Below are positions 32,932 through 43,889 of a stretch of DNA of 64,000 nt, piece by piece. Origin of the DNA: Tetradesmus obliquus (lineage: Eukaryota; Chlorophyta; Chlorophyceae; Sphaeropleales; Scenedesmaceae); the NCBI GenBank assembly GCA_030272155.1, contig CP126200.1, positions 4,836,001 to 4,900,000 on the forward strand, read 5' to 3'. Position 1 is the first letter of the stretch. Each line of letters begins with the position of its first letter. Under the pieces are notes generated by a model. That model ran no database searches, was not told the DNA's origin, and saw nothing but the letters and a program-made list of their open reading frames with translations. Made by a program: the position numbers and the translations under genes.

Positions 32932-33949
32932 GATGATGCCGCCGCAGTCCTTGCAGCCCTTGCAGCTGGCTTGCTGGGGTCATTTCGTGCACTGCTGCTC
33001 GCTGCACTGTCAGCTCGCACCCCTGCACCTGATGCCTTAGGGGCCCTGCTGCTGCCTGCCAATGCTGCTGCTGCTGCTGCAGCTGGTATTTTCACAGCTG
33101 TGTGGCCACCCCTGCACCTGATGCCTTAGGGGCCCTGCTGCTGCCTGCCAATGCTGCTGCTGCTGCTGCTGCTGCTGCAGCTGGTATTTTCACAGCTGTG
33201 TGGCCAGCAGAGACCGCACACAGCTGCTGCTGGTAGTGTTGACTGCACAGCTGCCCAGTCACAGCACCTCTGCTGCACCTGTGACCTGCTTTTGTCCGCG
33301 CTGTGCACTGCAGCTGCTGAGCGCTCCCAGCACCTGCAGCTGGTCGCGCTGGATTCCCTGTCGCTCTGAGCTGTGCTGCTGTTGGTCCAGGTGCTTTCAG
33401 TGCTCTTGGCGCTGGTGCTTTGGGTGTATGCGAAGCTGCCGCAGCCTCTGCTGCTCTGCTGGAGGCTTTGCAGCTAGGCCTTGCCACAGCTGCTGCAGCA
33501 TCCTTTGCTAAGCCCTATGGTGAATGCATTGCTGCGGCCTGCTGCTGCTTGGCAGCACAGCCATGGCCACGTGTTACCTTGCTGGCTGCTGGAGGACATT
33601 CTGGTGGTTGGGTTGCTGCTGTTTGGACCGCTGCTGCTGTTCTGGTGCTCCTTCTGGGGGTGCTGATGCTTGCCGGACTGCTGCTGCTGCTGCTGTTGCT
33701 GCCAGCAGGCTTGCGTGCAGCAGCTGTGGAGCCTGACTTTGTGGATTTGCTGCCGAGAGGTTGGCCGACTGGGCGCTTTACATCTCGATCTGCTGTTGAT
33801 GCTGCGCTTTATGCACCAGCTGCAGCAATGACGAGAGTTGATGTGCCTCTTAGTTCATTACTTGGTGTTGCTGTCGCTGCTGCTGCTGTCCCAGGTGACA
33901 CAGTCTTTGCTCCCAAACCAGTGGCAGTAGCGCGTTTTTTGAGTGGCAT
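31238..33949 (-). CDS. Basic Ser/Ala-rich protein with Cys/His finger and HNH-like C-terminus (broken frame)
   Basis: Pieces on the minus strand fit one gene. From about 33949: MPLKKRATATGLGAKTVS and a Lys/Arg/Ala-rich stretch. At 33318-33241: CTARTKAGHRCSRGAVTGQL then CSQH, a small CxxxxxxxxC...CxxH finger like those annotated DUF5763. Then a long Ser/Ala region to 32344, whose donor GTCAG|GTGGGT is phase-compatible with exon 31961-31811 (NGARGEDVCAVKVTSTERLR). The last exon 31442-31238 reads CAALRC, then PSCGGHVWLK, and continues one frame over as GDRTQRHCYIVPLCARHNNR; C...CGGHVW...YIVPLCxxHN looks like an HNH/treble-clef site. The frame break lies in AAAAGG at about 31380-31386, so it is an assembly indel or a mutation. 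A 90-bp tandem duplication (33019-33203) also breaks the frame. The exact 5' structure is unresolved. Confidence 0.45.
33019..33203. repeat. Tandem duplication, ~90-bp unit x2
   Basis: Two copies of a segment containing CCTGATGCCTTAGGGGCCCT, a CTG run and GGTATTTTCACAGCTGTGTG. In the minus-strand reading each copy encodes VKIPAAAAA...LAGSSRAPKASGAG; the junction puts the second copy in another frame after GVATQL-stop. Confidence 0.9.
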
Positions 33950-34388
33950 TCTAAATCCTGATCAAGCTCAACAGACTGCCAGTGTGTGCGCAATGCATAT
34001 GCATGCACATATCAGCAGATGCACTGCCATTTCGCGCCAGGCGGAGTGGTGCAAGGAGTAAGGACAAGGCGGTCTGGCAGCATATGCAAGCTTTTAAGTT
34101 AAGTAAGCAGATTTGTCACTACACATCTGGTCTCAGGGGACCGTCAAGGGACCCTTAGGCCAGGACCGTGTACAGTGTCACTGCTGCTGTTAGGCAGGGT
34201 CTAAGCTCAGGAACCCAGCTCGGACAGCGTCATAAGCCACCCAGGGTCTCCAGCTACAAACGTGAACTTGTTTACGCGTTCATGCAGACTGATTAAGTGC
34301 GAGACATAAATGAACCTGCTGCTGGCGTTGGACGGTCGAGTTGATCGTGTTACCGTGGAACGCTTGAAAGGATAATTACGGTAGCAAT
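33950..34388. promoter_or_regulatory. Divergent upstream region of the finger-protein and BSD genes
   Basis: 439 bases between the proposed start of the minus-strand basic protein and the start of the BSD gene. No coding evidence. Confidence 0.35.
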
Positions 34389-35647
34389 ATGTTTTCCTTC
34401 CTGAACGAGATCGCTGGAGCTCCCCCAGACACCAAGAATGAGGTGGGGAAGACAGGGTGTGTTGCCCCACCTGCTTCCCTACTCGTGCAAACCCCTTGCT
34501 CAGTTGCAGGCACGTTATGTCGTCTTGATTGCAGAATTCCAAGGCAGGAAAGGAGGCTCAATCAGATGAGCAGTGAGTACAAGCTGTTCAACAGCACCAT
34601 ACAGCACTGCTGCTCTGTTATCCTGTCAACTGCCTGCGCGCCCCCTTTGTACTTGAGCTGTGAACCTGCCTGCTGGCGCAGCATGATCCTGCTGTTGCCA
34701 CTCGCACATACACCAGTGTAGCACTGCACTACACCCTTCCTGCAAGCTGCTTCTGCTTCGCTAGCAAGCCAACCGCCAAACTGCCTCTGTTGTTCGCTGC
34801 CTGCAGTGCTGCACAACCCGACTCAGCAGCCAGCGTGGGCCTGGGTCTTGGCAGCCTCTGGAGCGTCGCAACAGCAGTAACATCTGCGGTCAAACACTCA
34901 GCAGATGAGGTTGTCAAGAGCGTGGCGCACACAGACTGGAAGTCAGAGCTCGCTGCTTTCACCCAAGAAGTGGAGGCAGAGGCACACAAGGCAGTGGAAG
35001 TGGTGCAGCACCTGCCGCAGCATATCGTGCACACGCATGAGCAGCAGCAGCAGCAGCAGCAGGGCACGCGCCTCTCGCGCATCTCAGAGGTGCGGCAACA
35101 GCAGCCAAAAACCTGCTTGTATTGTATTTGGAATAATGCTTTGGTGTTCATGACGTCATCATGCAAAAGCACATGGCGCAGCAGCGTAGGAACAGGGCGG
35201 TTGCCACGAGCAGGAAGCAAGCAGCAGCTGACTCAAACAGGTGGATTGCGCTTCTGGGTTCCTGCATGCTGGCAGCCACAGTGCGCGCAGCTCCAGCTAG
35301 CATGCAGTACCAACCAGTGTTTGGGAACAGCAATGGGCATGCCCAGCTGATCACCTCATTGCGTCTGCCCGAAATATGTTTGGAGAACAGGCACGTGCGC
35401 ATGCACAGCTGGAAGGCGCGTCCTTGAACACTCTGTGATCCTTTGCATCTTGCATCTGTTTGGAACGCCTTCATTCTTGCAGGGGAGTTCAACTCCACGA
35501 GCAGACGGCAACGGCGGGGGATGCGGCAGTGCTGCTGCTGGTGGTGGCGCACCTCTGGCGTCAGTTGGAGTTTCGCTGGTGGAGTTTGGCAAGCAGCTGA
35601 TTAGCGGCACAAAAGAAGTTATAGACACGGTGCGTGGGCCAGTGCGG

Positions 35648-35678
<31 letters not shown>

Positions 35679-37217
35679 AGCTTGAGCGTGCTTACAAAGC
35701 CAGGGGCTGTGTCCTGCAAGCGGCACGCTGCTTGATTGCATACGGCATGCCCAAGAGCGTATGTAAAAGCCTCACAACTGTAGTGCGGCCTTTCCTTTGT
35801 ACCCTACCTGTGGCTACTGATGTTGTTGTCTGTTTGTGTCGTCCCAGGTCACCGAGATGGTGGAGGGAGAGATTGCCACTGCAACGAAGGAGGTGCCGCG
35901 ATTTGCAGCAGGCGGCGCAGCAGCCAGGGCCGGCGGCAACAGCAGCAGCAGCAGCGCAGCAGCGCGCATTGCCAGCAGGCGGGGAGCGGCAGCGCGCTAC
36001 AGCCGCTTTGAAGCAGAGGTGGGCAGGGAGGGCAGGCGGCCTACCTGATGCATGCGTGCAGTGCATGACCATGGGCTATATTGCAGGTGGCTTGCAGGTG
36101 GCTTGCTGGATGTGTGGCTTACTTACAGCCGCTTTGAAGCAGAGGTGGGCAGGTGCCTTACTTGCTGCATGTTACCCGGATGTCCTTGCAGCGCATTTGG
36201 AGATCAGTGGTTTAGTGCATTGCGACGTGCTGGGTTTGGGAAGCAAGCAGAGCATGCTAGCTTGGTACGGCCGGCGCTGGCGGAGGTGGGCAGGGAGGGC
36301 AGATGGCTTACTTGCTGCATGCGTGCGGTGCATGACCATTGGCTGTATTGCAGGTGGCTTGCAGGTGGCTTGCTGAATGTGTGGTGCCGCGTTTGCTTGT
36401 AGGGTAGGGTAAGCGCATTGGCTGTGTTGTGCGACTATGTCTGCTGCATTTATCAAACAAATGCAGCATGGTGTGTCTGCTGTATGGTTTAATTGCTGCA
36501 TGGATGTCGGCTGCGTTATGTTTTTGCTCTTGATCGCTGCGCACAGGTCGCCGCCATGCAGCGCGACAGCAGTACCTATTGCGACGTCGCCAGCTGAGCA
36601 TATATGTTTCTTGTGCCACTTGAGTGTGTCTGCTGAAGGTACTGTACTTTTCATCGCTTTGCGCAGGTCGCGGCCATGCAGCGCAACAGCAGCACCTGCT
36701 GCTAGGACATGACTGTTTCTTGTGTCGCAAAAATGCGTGTGCTGCTCTTGTTGCACTTTTCATCGCTTTGCGCAGGTCGCGGCCATGCAGCGCGACAGCA
36801 GCACCTACTGCGATGAGCCGGAGGATGCTGCGGACTATGCGGCCTGGCGCAGCAGCAGCGCCAGCATGCAGCAGCGCCAGCCGGAGATAGACAAGATCAT
36901 GGCGGGTGGGCGGTGTGTTGTTATAGTTTCCACTGTTTGTTTCCTGTTTGTTTCCACTATGTGTTTCCTTTTTGTTGAGCGCCAGCCGGAGATAGACAAG
37001 ATCATGGCAGGTGGGAAATTGTTGGTGTTGGTATTTGTACTTATGCTGATTCGCTGCTTGGGTCGCAGCATGGAGGTCTCTTGCAGGAGCTTCTGCTGTG
37101 GCTATTACTGCATGCGGCAACGTGTGTGTGTGCGCGTGCGGCTGTCCCCGCAGCCTGCACGGCGGCCTTGTGCGTATGTCTGTGAGCGCTGCGGGCACTT
37201 ATGAAGATATAAACCAG

Positions 37218-37249
<32 letters not shown>

Positions 37250-37797
37250 CAGGCAACGCGTTCATGGCTGAGCTGCAGTCACGCATCGTGCCGCTGCTGG
37301 TGGAGAAGGAGGACTTCTGGGCGCGATACTTCTATAGGTGCGAGCGTGTGGTGTCCTTGGCTTGCAGTGTCAGTTTGCACAGCACCAACTGGTGCTTGCT
37401 GGTAAGGCTGTAGGATGTGCTGTTACGCTGCAACCCATCTAGCTTGTGTATGTACGTAGGGAGCGATGTGTACCAGCCCTGCTCGCCAACTGGAAGCAGG
37501 CTGTGCGCCTTCAGTGCAGTGCTTCAGTAAAGCGCCCTCTCCCTCACCCCTAAGCAACCTGTGCGTGGTTTGTTGTGTGTGTATGCGCAACGCTGTGCAA
37601 GTTTCGGACTCAAGCTGGTGTTTTGCTGCATGCCCGCTGTCAACTATCTCTCCTGCCGCGCGCAGGCTGCACAAGCTGCAACAGAAGGAGGAGCAGCGGC
37701 AGCAGCTGGCGGCGCGCGCCAAGCAGCAGCAGCACGAGGCAGAGGAGCTGGGCGGCTGGGATGATGAGGACCCGCAGTCGCCCCGCACACGCGCAGC

Positions 37798-37831
<34 letters not shown>

Positions 37832-38665
37832 GAACAGCAGCAGGTGCAGCAGGAAGAGGCTGTAGAGCAGCAGGTGCAGCAGCAGCAGCAGACGCAACGA
37901 CAAGCAGCAGCTGATGAGGCAGGCCCCGATGAGGCTGCTGCTAGTGGTGATGCCGGCCGCAGCAGCCGGACGCATGAAGAGCAGGCAGCAGCATCAGCAG
38001 CAGCTGCAACAGAGAGCGTCAGTGAAGCAGCAGCGGCCGAGCCGGGCGCCCCCAGCAGCGATCCTCCTGCTGCTGCTACTGCTGCTGTGCCAGCTGGTGT
38101 TGCGCGCAAGCTGACTTCCGAGGTTGAGGACAGCCTCCCCAGCACGCCTGTGCAGATTGGCTCCGATGTGTCTGATGCTGCGCCTGCCACTGAGACCACT
38201 AGCGATGCCAGCGGAGCTACACACAGCAGCAGCGGGCCAGCAGCAGCAGCAGCACATTGGACGCTGGTGGCCGGGCAGCTCCAGCAGCAGCAGCAGCAGC
38301 AAGCAGAGCCTGCAGAGCCTGTCACGGAGGCTGTTGATCAGCCTGCAGCTGGTGGCAGCAGCAGCAGCAAGGAGGAGCAAGCAGCCCCGGCATCTCCTGC
38401 AGCCTTAGCGGAGCGAGCAGCGCCTGCTGCTGCTGCTGCTGCTCCTGCCGCTGCTGCATCACCTGCTGTTGCCAAAGCAGCCAGTAGTGCAGCAGCACCC
38501 GCAGCAGCAGCAGCAGCAGCAGATGACGAGGATGACGAGGACTGGGGTGAAGATGCTGATCAGGTTGCCCCGGCAGCAGCAGCAGCAGGCGCTGCTGGCT
38601 CTGCCAAGGCTGCTGGTGCTGCTGCTGGTGGTAAGGAGGATGAGGATTGGGGTGACTGGGACTAG
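34389..38665 (+). CDS. BSD-domain protein, 635 aa, 8 exons
   Basis: Exons 34389-34442, 34535-34572, 34807-35089, 35483-35629, 35848-36018, 36776-36905, 37253-37337 and 37666-38665; phases match throughout and total 1908 nt. The N-terminal half is amphipathic (VSLVEFGKQLISGTKEVIDT, VTEMVEGEIATATKEVPRF). Exons 5-7 encode the BSD domain near residues 225-305: YSRFEAEV, MQRDSSTYCDEPEDAADYAA, PEIDKIMAGNAFMAELQSRI, and the diagnostic FWARYFYR. BSD domains are small helical folds found in TFIIH p62, synapse-associated proteins and plant BSD proteins of unknown role; this layout resembles the plant group. The C-terminal exon is a long Gln/Ala-rich acidic region ending DWGDWD, with poly-Gln of about 11. 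Exon 2 is just 38 nt. Introns 5 and 6 hold echo copies of exons 5 and 6. Confidence 0.85.
36019..36775 (+). repeat. Intron 5 of BSD gene: echo copies of exon 5 tail and exon 6 head
   Basis: The tail of exon 5 (TACAGCCGCTTTGAAGCAGAG, ending 36018) recurs at 36124-36144 with donor GTGGGC, and a shorter form (GCGGAG|GTGGGC) near 36281-36290. The head of exon 6 (GTCGCGGCCATGCAGCGCGA from 36776) appears earlier at 36547-36585 and 36667-36704, each after a CGCAG or CACAG acceptor. An 80-bp intron segment (36037-36117) is repeated at 36305-36385. Copies carry stops or base changes, so none would extend the protein. Confidence 0.9.
36979..37009 (+). repeat. Echo of BSD exon 6 tail with donor
   Basis: The last 27 or so bases of exon 6 (CGCCAGCCGGAGATAGACAA then GATCATGGCGG|GTGGG) recur 104 bases downstream as ...GATCATGGCAG|GTGGG within intron 6. 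Confidence 0.9.
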
Positions 38666-38685
38666 CAGGCGCGATTTTTAGAGAG

Positions 38686-38965
38686 AAGGTTCTGAGCTTC
38701 GGCTGTGCAGCTGGCTTTCAACAGTGCGAGCAGGTCTTTGGGCAGATGCATGCGAAGCACATGGCTTGTTTCAACGCAGCAACTCAGTGAGTCACACGCA
38801 CCACTTGAGGTCAGCAGGTTCTGAGCTGGGGCTGTGCAGCTGGCGCACAACTCTGCGAGCAGGTCTTTGAGCAGTTATCTGCTATGCATCCATGCATAAG
38901 AAGCACCTGGCTTGTTTAAAAGCAGCATCCCAGTGAGTCACTTGCACCACTTGGTGTTGGCAGCC
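38686..38965 (+). repeat. ~130-bp tandem duplication in 3' flank of BSD gene
   Basis: Two diverged copies in direct orientation, sharing TTCTGAGCT..GGCTGTGCAGCTGG, GCGAGCAGGTCTTTG and the final AGTGAGTCAC..GCACCACTTG. It begins 20 bases after the stop codon, so it probably lies in the 3' UTR. Confidence 0.8.
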
Positions 38966-38997
38966 GCCGCATCTGCAAGCTGCAGCTTGTCCATAGG

Positions 38998-39030
<33 letters not shown>

Positions 39031-39427
39031 GCTTCGGCGGCAGGTGCTCTGGTGTACATTACTAATGAGCAATGAAGATGATAAAGCTGCAGGTGACGCT
39101 GCTGCACCTGCTCTTGTGCACCTGCCAAGTACTGTCATGGTGCATGGCGTCCTGTGCGAGCTATTGCTGCCTCTGCACTCCGAGGTGCCATGGCAGGCAT
39201 GAAAGTGTTGTGCAACAGCAGGCTTTGCTAAATGTCATTCAGCTGGCCTGCAGTAGGTGGTGGCATCTCAGTTGTTCTTGGTAACCTATTGCCATGCCCT
39301 CCCCACAACCTCGCGCTCGACGCAGAAGCGCCTTTCTCTTCGCTATGGTGCGCGCTGAAGGCAAGGTTCGTTGCAATAATGGAGAGTGTGCGTGCCACAC
39401 ACCAGCTTCATCAGTACTGAGTACTAG

Positions 39428-39505
39428 TCATCATCATCATCATGTTACCCATCAAGCCATAGCATCAACGCCATCGGCCCCGCGCCCCAATGGAGCGGCA
39501 ACAGA
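39428..39505 (+). repeat. Dispersed ~70-bp repeat, copy 1
   Basis: Core words CATCATGTTACCCATCAAGC, CATAGCATCAACGCCATCGG and CCCCGCGCCCCAATGGAGCG. Close copies occur at 47363-47440 and a more diverged one at 58508-58580. It may be a short non-autonomous element or a conserved UTR module. Confidence 0.8.
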
Positions 39506-39874
39506 AGGGACTACACCATTATGTTACTGAGTACTAGTAACCTGGGCGGTGCTCATCAGCTGAGGCGTTGCAGATTACTCTGCACTGGCAGCACTACTGC
39601 CGCAGTTGAGCCTCAGCGCCACGTAGGACACAAGATAAGACAGCGCACACGTGCACGCGCATGGCTGTCAACAACAGCAAAGCCAGCGCACAAACAAAGA
39701 CAGCGCAATCAGGAGCCCTCACAACAGTGACCAGCTGGCACAACATTCAGTCCCTGTCAGTGGCGGGACGTCCATGGTCGACCATGCACCGACATTGCAG
39801 CACATCCCAACAGCACAATGTGTGTTTAAAATGCATGCACTGCCCAGGATGGTTCGGTTCTGGTTCCACCAACC

Positions 39875-40399
39875 TTGCTGCCCTCACAACACGCGCCCGG
39901 CTGCTGTCACTGCCGCCGCTGCCAGTGCTGCTGGTGCTGCTGCTCGTGCTGCCACGAGCCTTGCTGCTCTCACAGCTACCACCCTGCTGCTGCTGCTGCG
40001 CCTGCTGGCGCTGCTGCGCAGGAGGCTCCTGCGGCAAGCCACATCATCAGCTGCCCTCTGCTTCAGCAGTGGCCCTGCCTGCTGCTGCTGCCGCCGCCCT
40101 ACTCTATGTAGGCCCTGCCAGCTTGGCTGCTGCATCCCTGCTGGCCTGCTGCACAGTAGCTGCACAGATGCTGGCCGCCCAGCTGCTGAGGTGCTAGCTG
40201 CTGCTGCTGCTGCTGAAGAAGCGGTCGCTGGCCACTGTGTGGTGTTGTCCTGCTGCAGATCGCAGCGCGGCTGCATTGCACTTGAGGACAGCACCAGCAT
40301 CGCAGCAGCAGCCATAACTCCCTGGCTGTGTGCACAGTCCTGCTGCTGGTGCTGCTGCTGCTGCACCTCATCCCTGCTGCTGTCCGCCGCAAAAGCACC

Positions 40400-40436
<37 letters not shown>

Positions 40437-40823
40437 GCAACAACGCGGTGGGCAGCACCACTGCGGCTACTGGCCACCTCGCTGCTGCTTGTGCTGCTGC
40501 TGCTGCTGCTGCTGCTGGCCGCTGCATCACTGCTGCTGCTGCTGCTGCTGTCCGGCATTTCAGCCGTTGATAGCGGCACCCCAGGATAGCGTGCAGCCAG
40601 CAGCGCCCCGACTGCTGCCACCTGCTGCCTGCTGTAGATCTGCCGCGGGAAGTTGAACCGCAGGGAGTCCCTGCTGTGGCGCATCTGCATTGCTAGGCGA
40701 GCCAGATCGGCAGCACACGCGGCAGCAACAGCATCTTCAAACGTCATTCGCACCACCCTTTTAGATTCCGCCACCGGAACGTGTGCTGCCCATCCTGCTT
40801 TGCGCGGCATGCAGTAACGGGTC

Positions 40824-40867
<44 letters not shown>

Positions 40868-41414
40868 TCCTGCTGACTGCCTGCACGGTACACAGCTGCT
40901 TGCTTTGGTGCTGCCTCAGCTGCTGCAGCTGCAGCAGCTGCTACCGCAGCCCTTGCTGCAGCCTCAGCAGCTTGCAGAGAGGCATCTTCCTCTGTGGGTG
41001 CTGCCGGCTCAAACCACCCCGGCCGCTCAAACTGCAGCAGCTGCCGCATGTCTGCCACCTGCTGCGCTGTGTAGCTGCTGTCTGGCAGGTTGCCAGCAGT
41101 GCCGCCTAGGGCCAGCTGTGCCAGGCCAGCAGCACACGCAGCATGCAGGCGGCTGCTGTAACTCCTGGCAAGGGCTCTGTCGCCGGCATGTGAGATTAAC
41201 ATCCTGTATCTGCCAGCCACGCAATCCACATTCCTGCCATAAGGAGGCCCCTCGACACTGCCGCTGAAGTACGCTGCTGCTTCCGTGACTGCTGCTGCAG
41301 CTGCTGCTGCTGCCTTCCCCACGGCTGCATCGGCTTCTGTTTGCAGCTGAGCCCGCTGCTTCACACGATCTGCACTCCTCACCAACTCAGCTGCAGGCAG
41401 TGCACTTGGCACTG

Positions 41415-41447
<33 letters not shown>

Positions 41448-43047
41448 TGTCCCCCTGACAAGCAGCCAACACCAGCAAAGGCCGCTTCAGCTGCAGCAGC
41501 GCCGCCATGTCTGCCACCTGCTGCTGCGTGTAGATGCTCGCAGGGAGGTTGAGTGCTGCTGCTGCCTCTGCAGTGAAGCCCCATATGGCTAGGCGTGCCA
41601 GGTCAGCTGCACAAGCCGCCTGCACCCTGTCCTGTGCATATTTCACATACTTCCTACCTTGCATGATGCTGCCCTGAAGAGCCATCCACCACCCAGATTT
41701 CACCCTGCCAACCAGACTGCCCCGGGGCGGCTGCTGCTGGCCGTTGAACAGCGCTGCTTCTGCCGGAGCAGCGGCAGCCGCCGCCTCTGCTGCAGCTGCT
41801 ATTGCTGCGTCTGCGGTATGCTCTACTGCACGTGCAGCTGCTGCAGCTGACTCATCACCTGCCACCTTGCCCACTCGCCATGCCTGCAGCAGGTTCTGCC
41901 AAACTGTCAGCTGTTGCTGCGTGTAAGTGGCTGCAGGGAGGTTGAGGCTGCCCACTAGAGCACCATACAGTGCAAGGCGTGCCAGGTCAGCAGCGCAGCA
42001 TGCCTCAAGGCGGCTGCTGAAGTGCCACGACAGCACCTTGCCTGCATGCACCAGCTTCCACCTCCAAAGCACGGAACCGTTTGCAGCCTGCTACTCCACA
42101 AAGTTGCCTCCGGCAAGGATGGCCTCGAGTTGCTGTGCTGCTGCCGGTGCTGCTAGCCGCACAGATGCCGCTGCATCTGCAGCGGCGCGCACTGCGGCCC
42201 GTTCTGCTGCCGCTCGAGCTGCCAACTCTGCTGCTGTCGCTGCGTCCCATGCCGGCAGACGCAAGCCAGGCTGCTTCTGCTGCATCAGCGCTGCCCATGC
42301 CGCAACCTGCTGCTGCTGGTACAATTCAGGTGGGAAGTTCAGCTGCTGTGACGTCACAACTGAGCTGTGCAGGGCAAGCCGTGAGAGGTCAGCAGCGCAG
42401 GCTGCTTCATCCGCAGTTCTAAACGATTTGCTGTAGATGCCGACCTCAGTTTTTGCCTGAGCTGTCCAGTTGCCCTTGCTCCTGCTTGCGTTCTTGGGTT
42501 TCAGGCTGCCCGCATCCAGTTGCGTTATGATGGAAGGAGCGGCAATCCTTGCTGCCTCCACTGCCTTTGACACAGCTGTTTTTGCAGCAGCTTTGATGCT
42601 GGGCGCGGCCATATGTTGACAGTGGTGCGAAGCTTTTGAACCTGCAGGTCGCCAAAAGCTTCCTATGTCCGTCATTGATTTCAGGTGAGGAAAGAGGAGG
42701 CATCAAGCAGCAGCACTGGAAGTACAGGTACTGGTAGCAGCAGCAGCAGACTAGCTGCCTGCAGCACCTCGCATGTCCCAGGGTGACGTGCCAGCTGCTT
42801 AAGCACTCCTGCTTGTCACTTACTTGTGTTTAAGCGCCGCGGTAACGGTCGCCGATTGTGTTTGTGGACAGCACCCGGAACAATCAGCTGTGGAACATTC
42901 AGCTCATGACAGTGCACTGGGCAAGAGCTTTTTGCATGTTCCGAAAAAGGATTGACAACGTGAGCTGCTCGACATGTTGAGCATGGTATGCTGAAGTCTT
43001 GTGAATTGCCCCGACCTTATTACATGCTAGGGTTCTGTTCGGGCTGA
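39875..43047 (-). repeat. Inverted duplication, left arm (~3.17 kb)
   Basis: This arm matches 58930-61990 in inverted orientation. Similarity covers the AP2-like gene, ~80 bases directly upstream (the CAGCAGACTAGCTGCC word pairs with GGCAGCTAGTCTGCTG), and a further ~210 bases ending at TACATGCTAGGGTTCTGTTC near 43021-43047. The 3' boundary is just after the stop region (GTGAGGGCAGCAAGGTTGG). Some stretches over 180 bases are identical in translation. Confidence 0.9.
39884..42612 (-). pseudogene. AP2-like repeat gene, broken copy
   Basis: Aligned with the intact copy at 59381-61969, this copy starts at ATG 42612 (MAAPSIKAAAKTAV) and keeps all five AP2-like repeats, but has two lesions. An in-frame TAG at 42093-42091 follows GGNFVE where the intact copy reads on through FVERAAAGG. 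A frameshift lies near 40795-40815, just after the poly-Gln run, so the last repeat (MTFEDAVAAACAADLARLAM) is in another frame. Poly-Ser and poly-Gln runs also differ in length. No splice sites bracket either lesion convincingly, so I call it a pseudogene, though a one-base assembly error could explain the frameshift but not the stop. Confidence 0.7.
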
Positions 43048-43889
43048 CATCGTTTAGGCAGCAGCACTAAGGCCTCCAGCCAGCCTGAGGCCCCTGCCTG
43101 GCACAAGCTGCTGTCCTCAGACCGTGTCATGCCACGCTGGCGCCGCGTGCAGCTTCCTGCAAAGCATTGTGAAAGCCTAAAACATTGGTAGCCAGCATCC
43201 TTTCGAGCTGGCCTCTAAAAAGAGTTGCAGTTGACAGACTCTGCAAGAACATCTCTGGTTCTCTAACCGGTAGATACATCATCAACTGAGATCTCTAAGA
43301 TAGCTCAAGCACCAGCAAACTCATATGAATACCTTCACACAACCATCAAACAACAGGCATTGTTGATGTGCCGGCAATCACGGCTAGCCTGATTCACTTG
43401 TCAAACTATCACCTGAACAACCTGACCTGAACGAGATTATCAGATGATGGCCGCCGTCATTCTGCGGTCTGCGGCAGACACTGCATGTTGATACATCATG
43501 TGGTGCTACTCGTACCTACCACCTGCCTCTGCATGGGTAGATATCTACCACATCGATGTAAAATAACGAATATTAGACAAAGCCAGGATCCAAAGGACGC
43601 TGGTCATGCACAGCCACATCGATGTGGCACTGGCCCAGCTGCAGGGCACCACCAACTGTGGCGTGTAGGCCCAGACTGCTGTGCTGTGCCGCTGCAGGCA
43701 CGTCATATTACAAACCGGTAACAGCCGTGGGGACTCTCGCAACTGCAAGCAGCACTGCACATGTGTGCTGTACAGCATGCACTGTTGCCAGTTTGGCATC
43801 TGGTGGCGTCTCATCCCCAGCAGACGCATGATGGCTGCAACTATCAGCTGTCCATGAGCAGTCACCTGTCGCTGCCCATGGCATCACTG
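43048..43889. other. Intergenic region 3' of the RuvX-like gene
   Basis: No coding feature is recognisable. The interval includes the outer edge of the inverted duplication and the presumed 3' UTR of the RuvX-like gene. Confidence 0.4.

Larger units (their letters stand above)
38666..39874. other. Intergenic region with tandem repeat and dispersed element
   Basis: Holds a ~130-bp imperfect tandem duplication just after the BSD stop (38686-38812 and 38813-38965; shared AGGTTCTGAGCT, TGCGAGCAGGTCTTTG and GTGAGTCAC words) and one copy of a ~70-bp dispersed repeat (39428-39505). No gene is supported. Confidence 0.5.

Noticed and set aside
32536-33129. Long plus-strand Leu/Ala-rich ORF resembling a membrane protein
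   Set aside because: It is the shadow of the minus-strand Ser/Ala-rich coding region; hydrophobicity comes from CTG triplets.
39651-40589. 312-codon plus-strand ORF rich in Leu/Ala/Cys
   Set aside because: Antisense to the AP2-like pseudogene; the opposite-strand frame matches the intact copy at 59381-61969.
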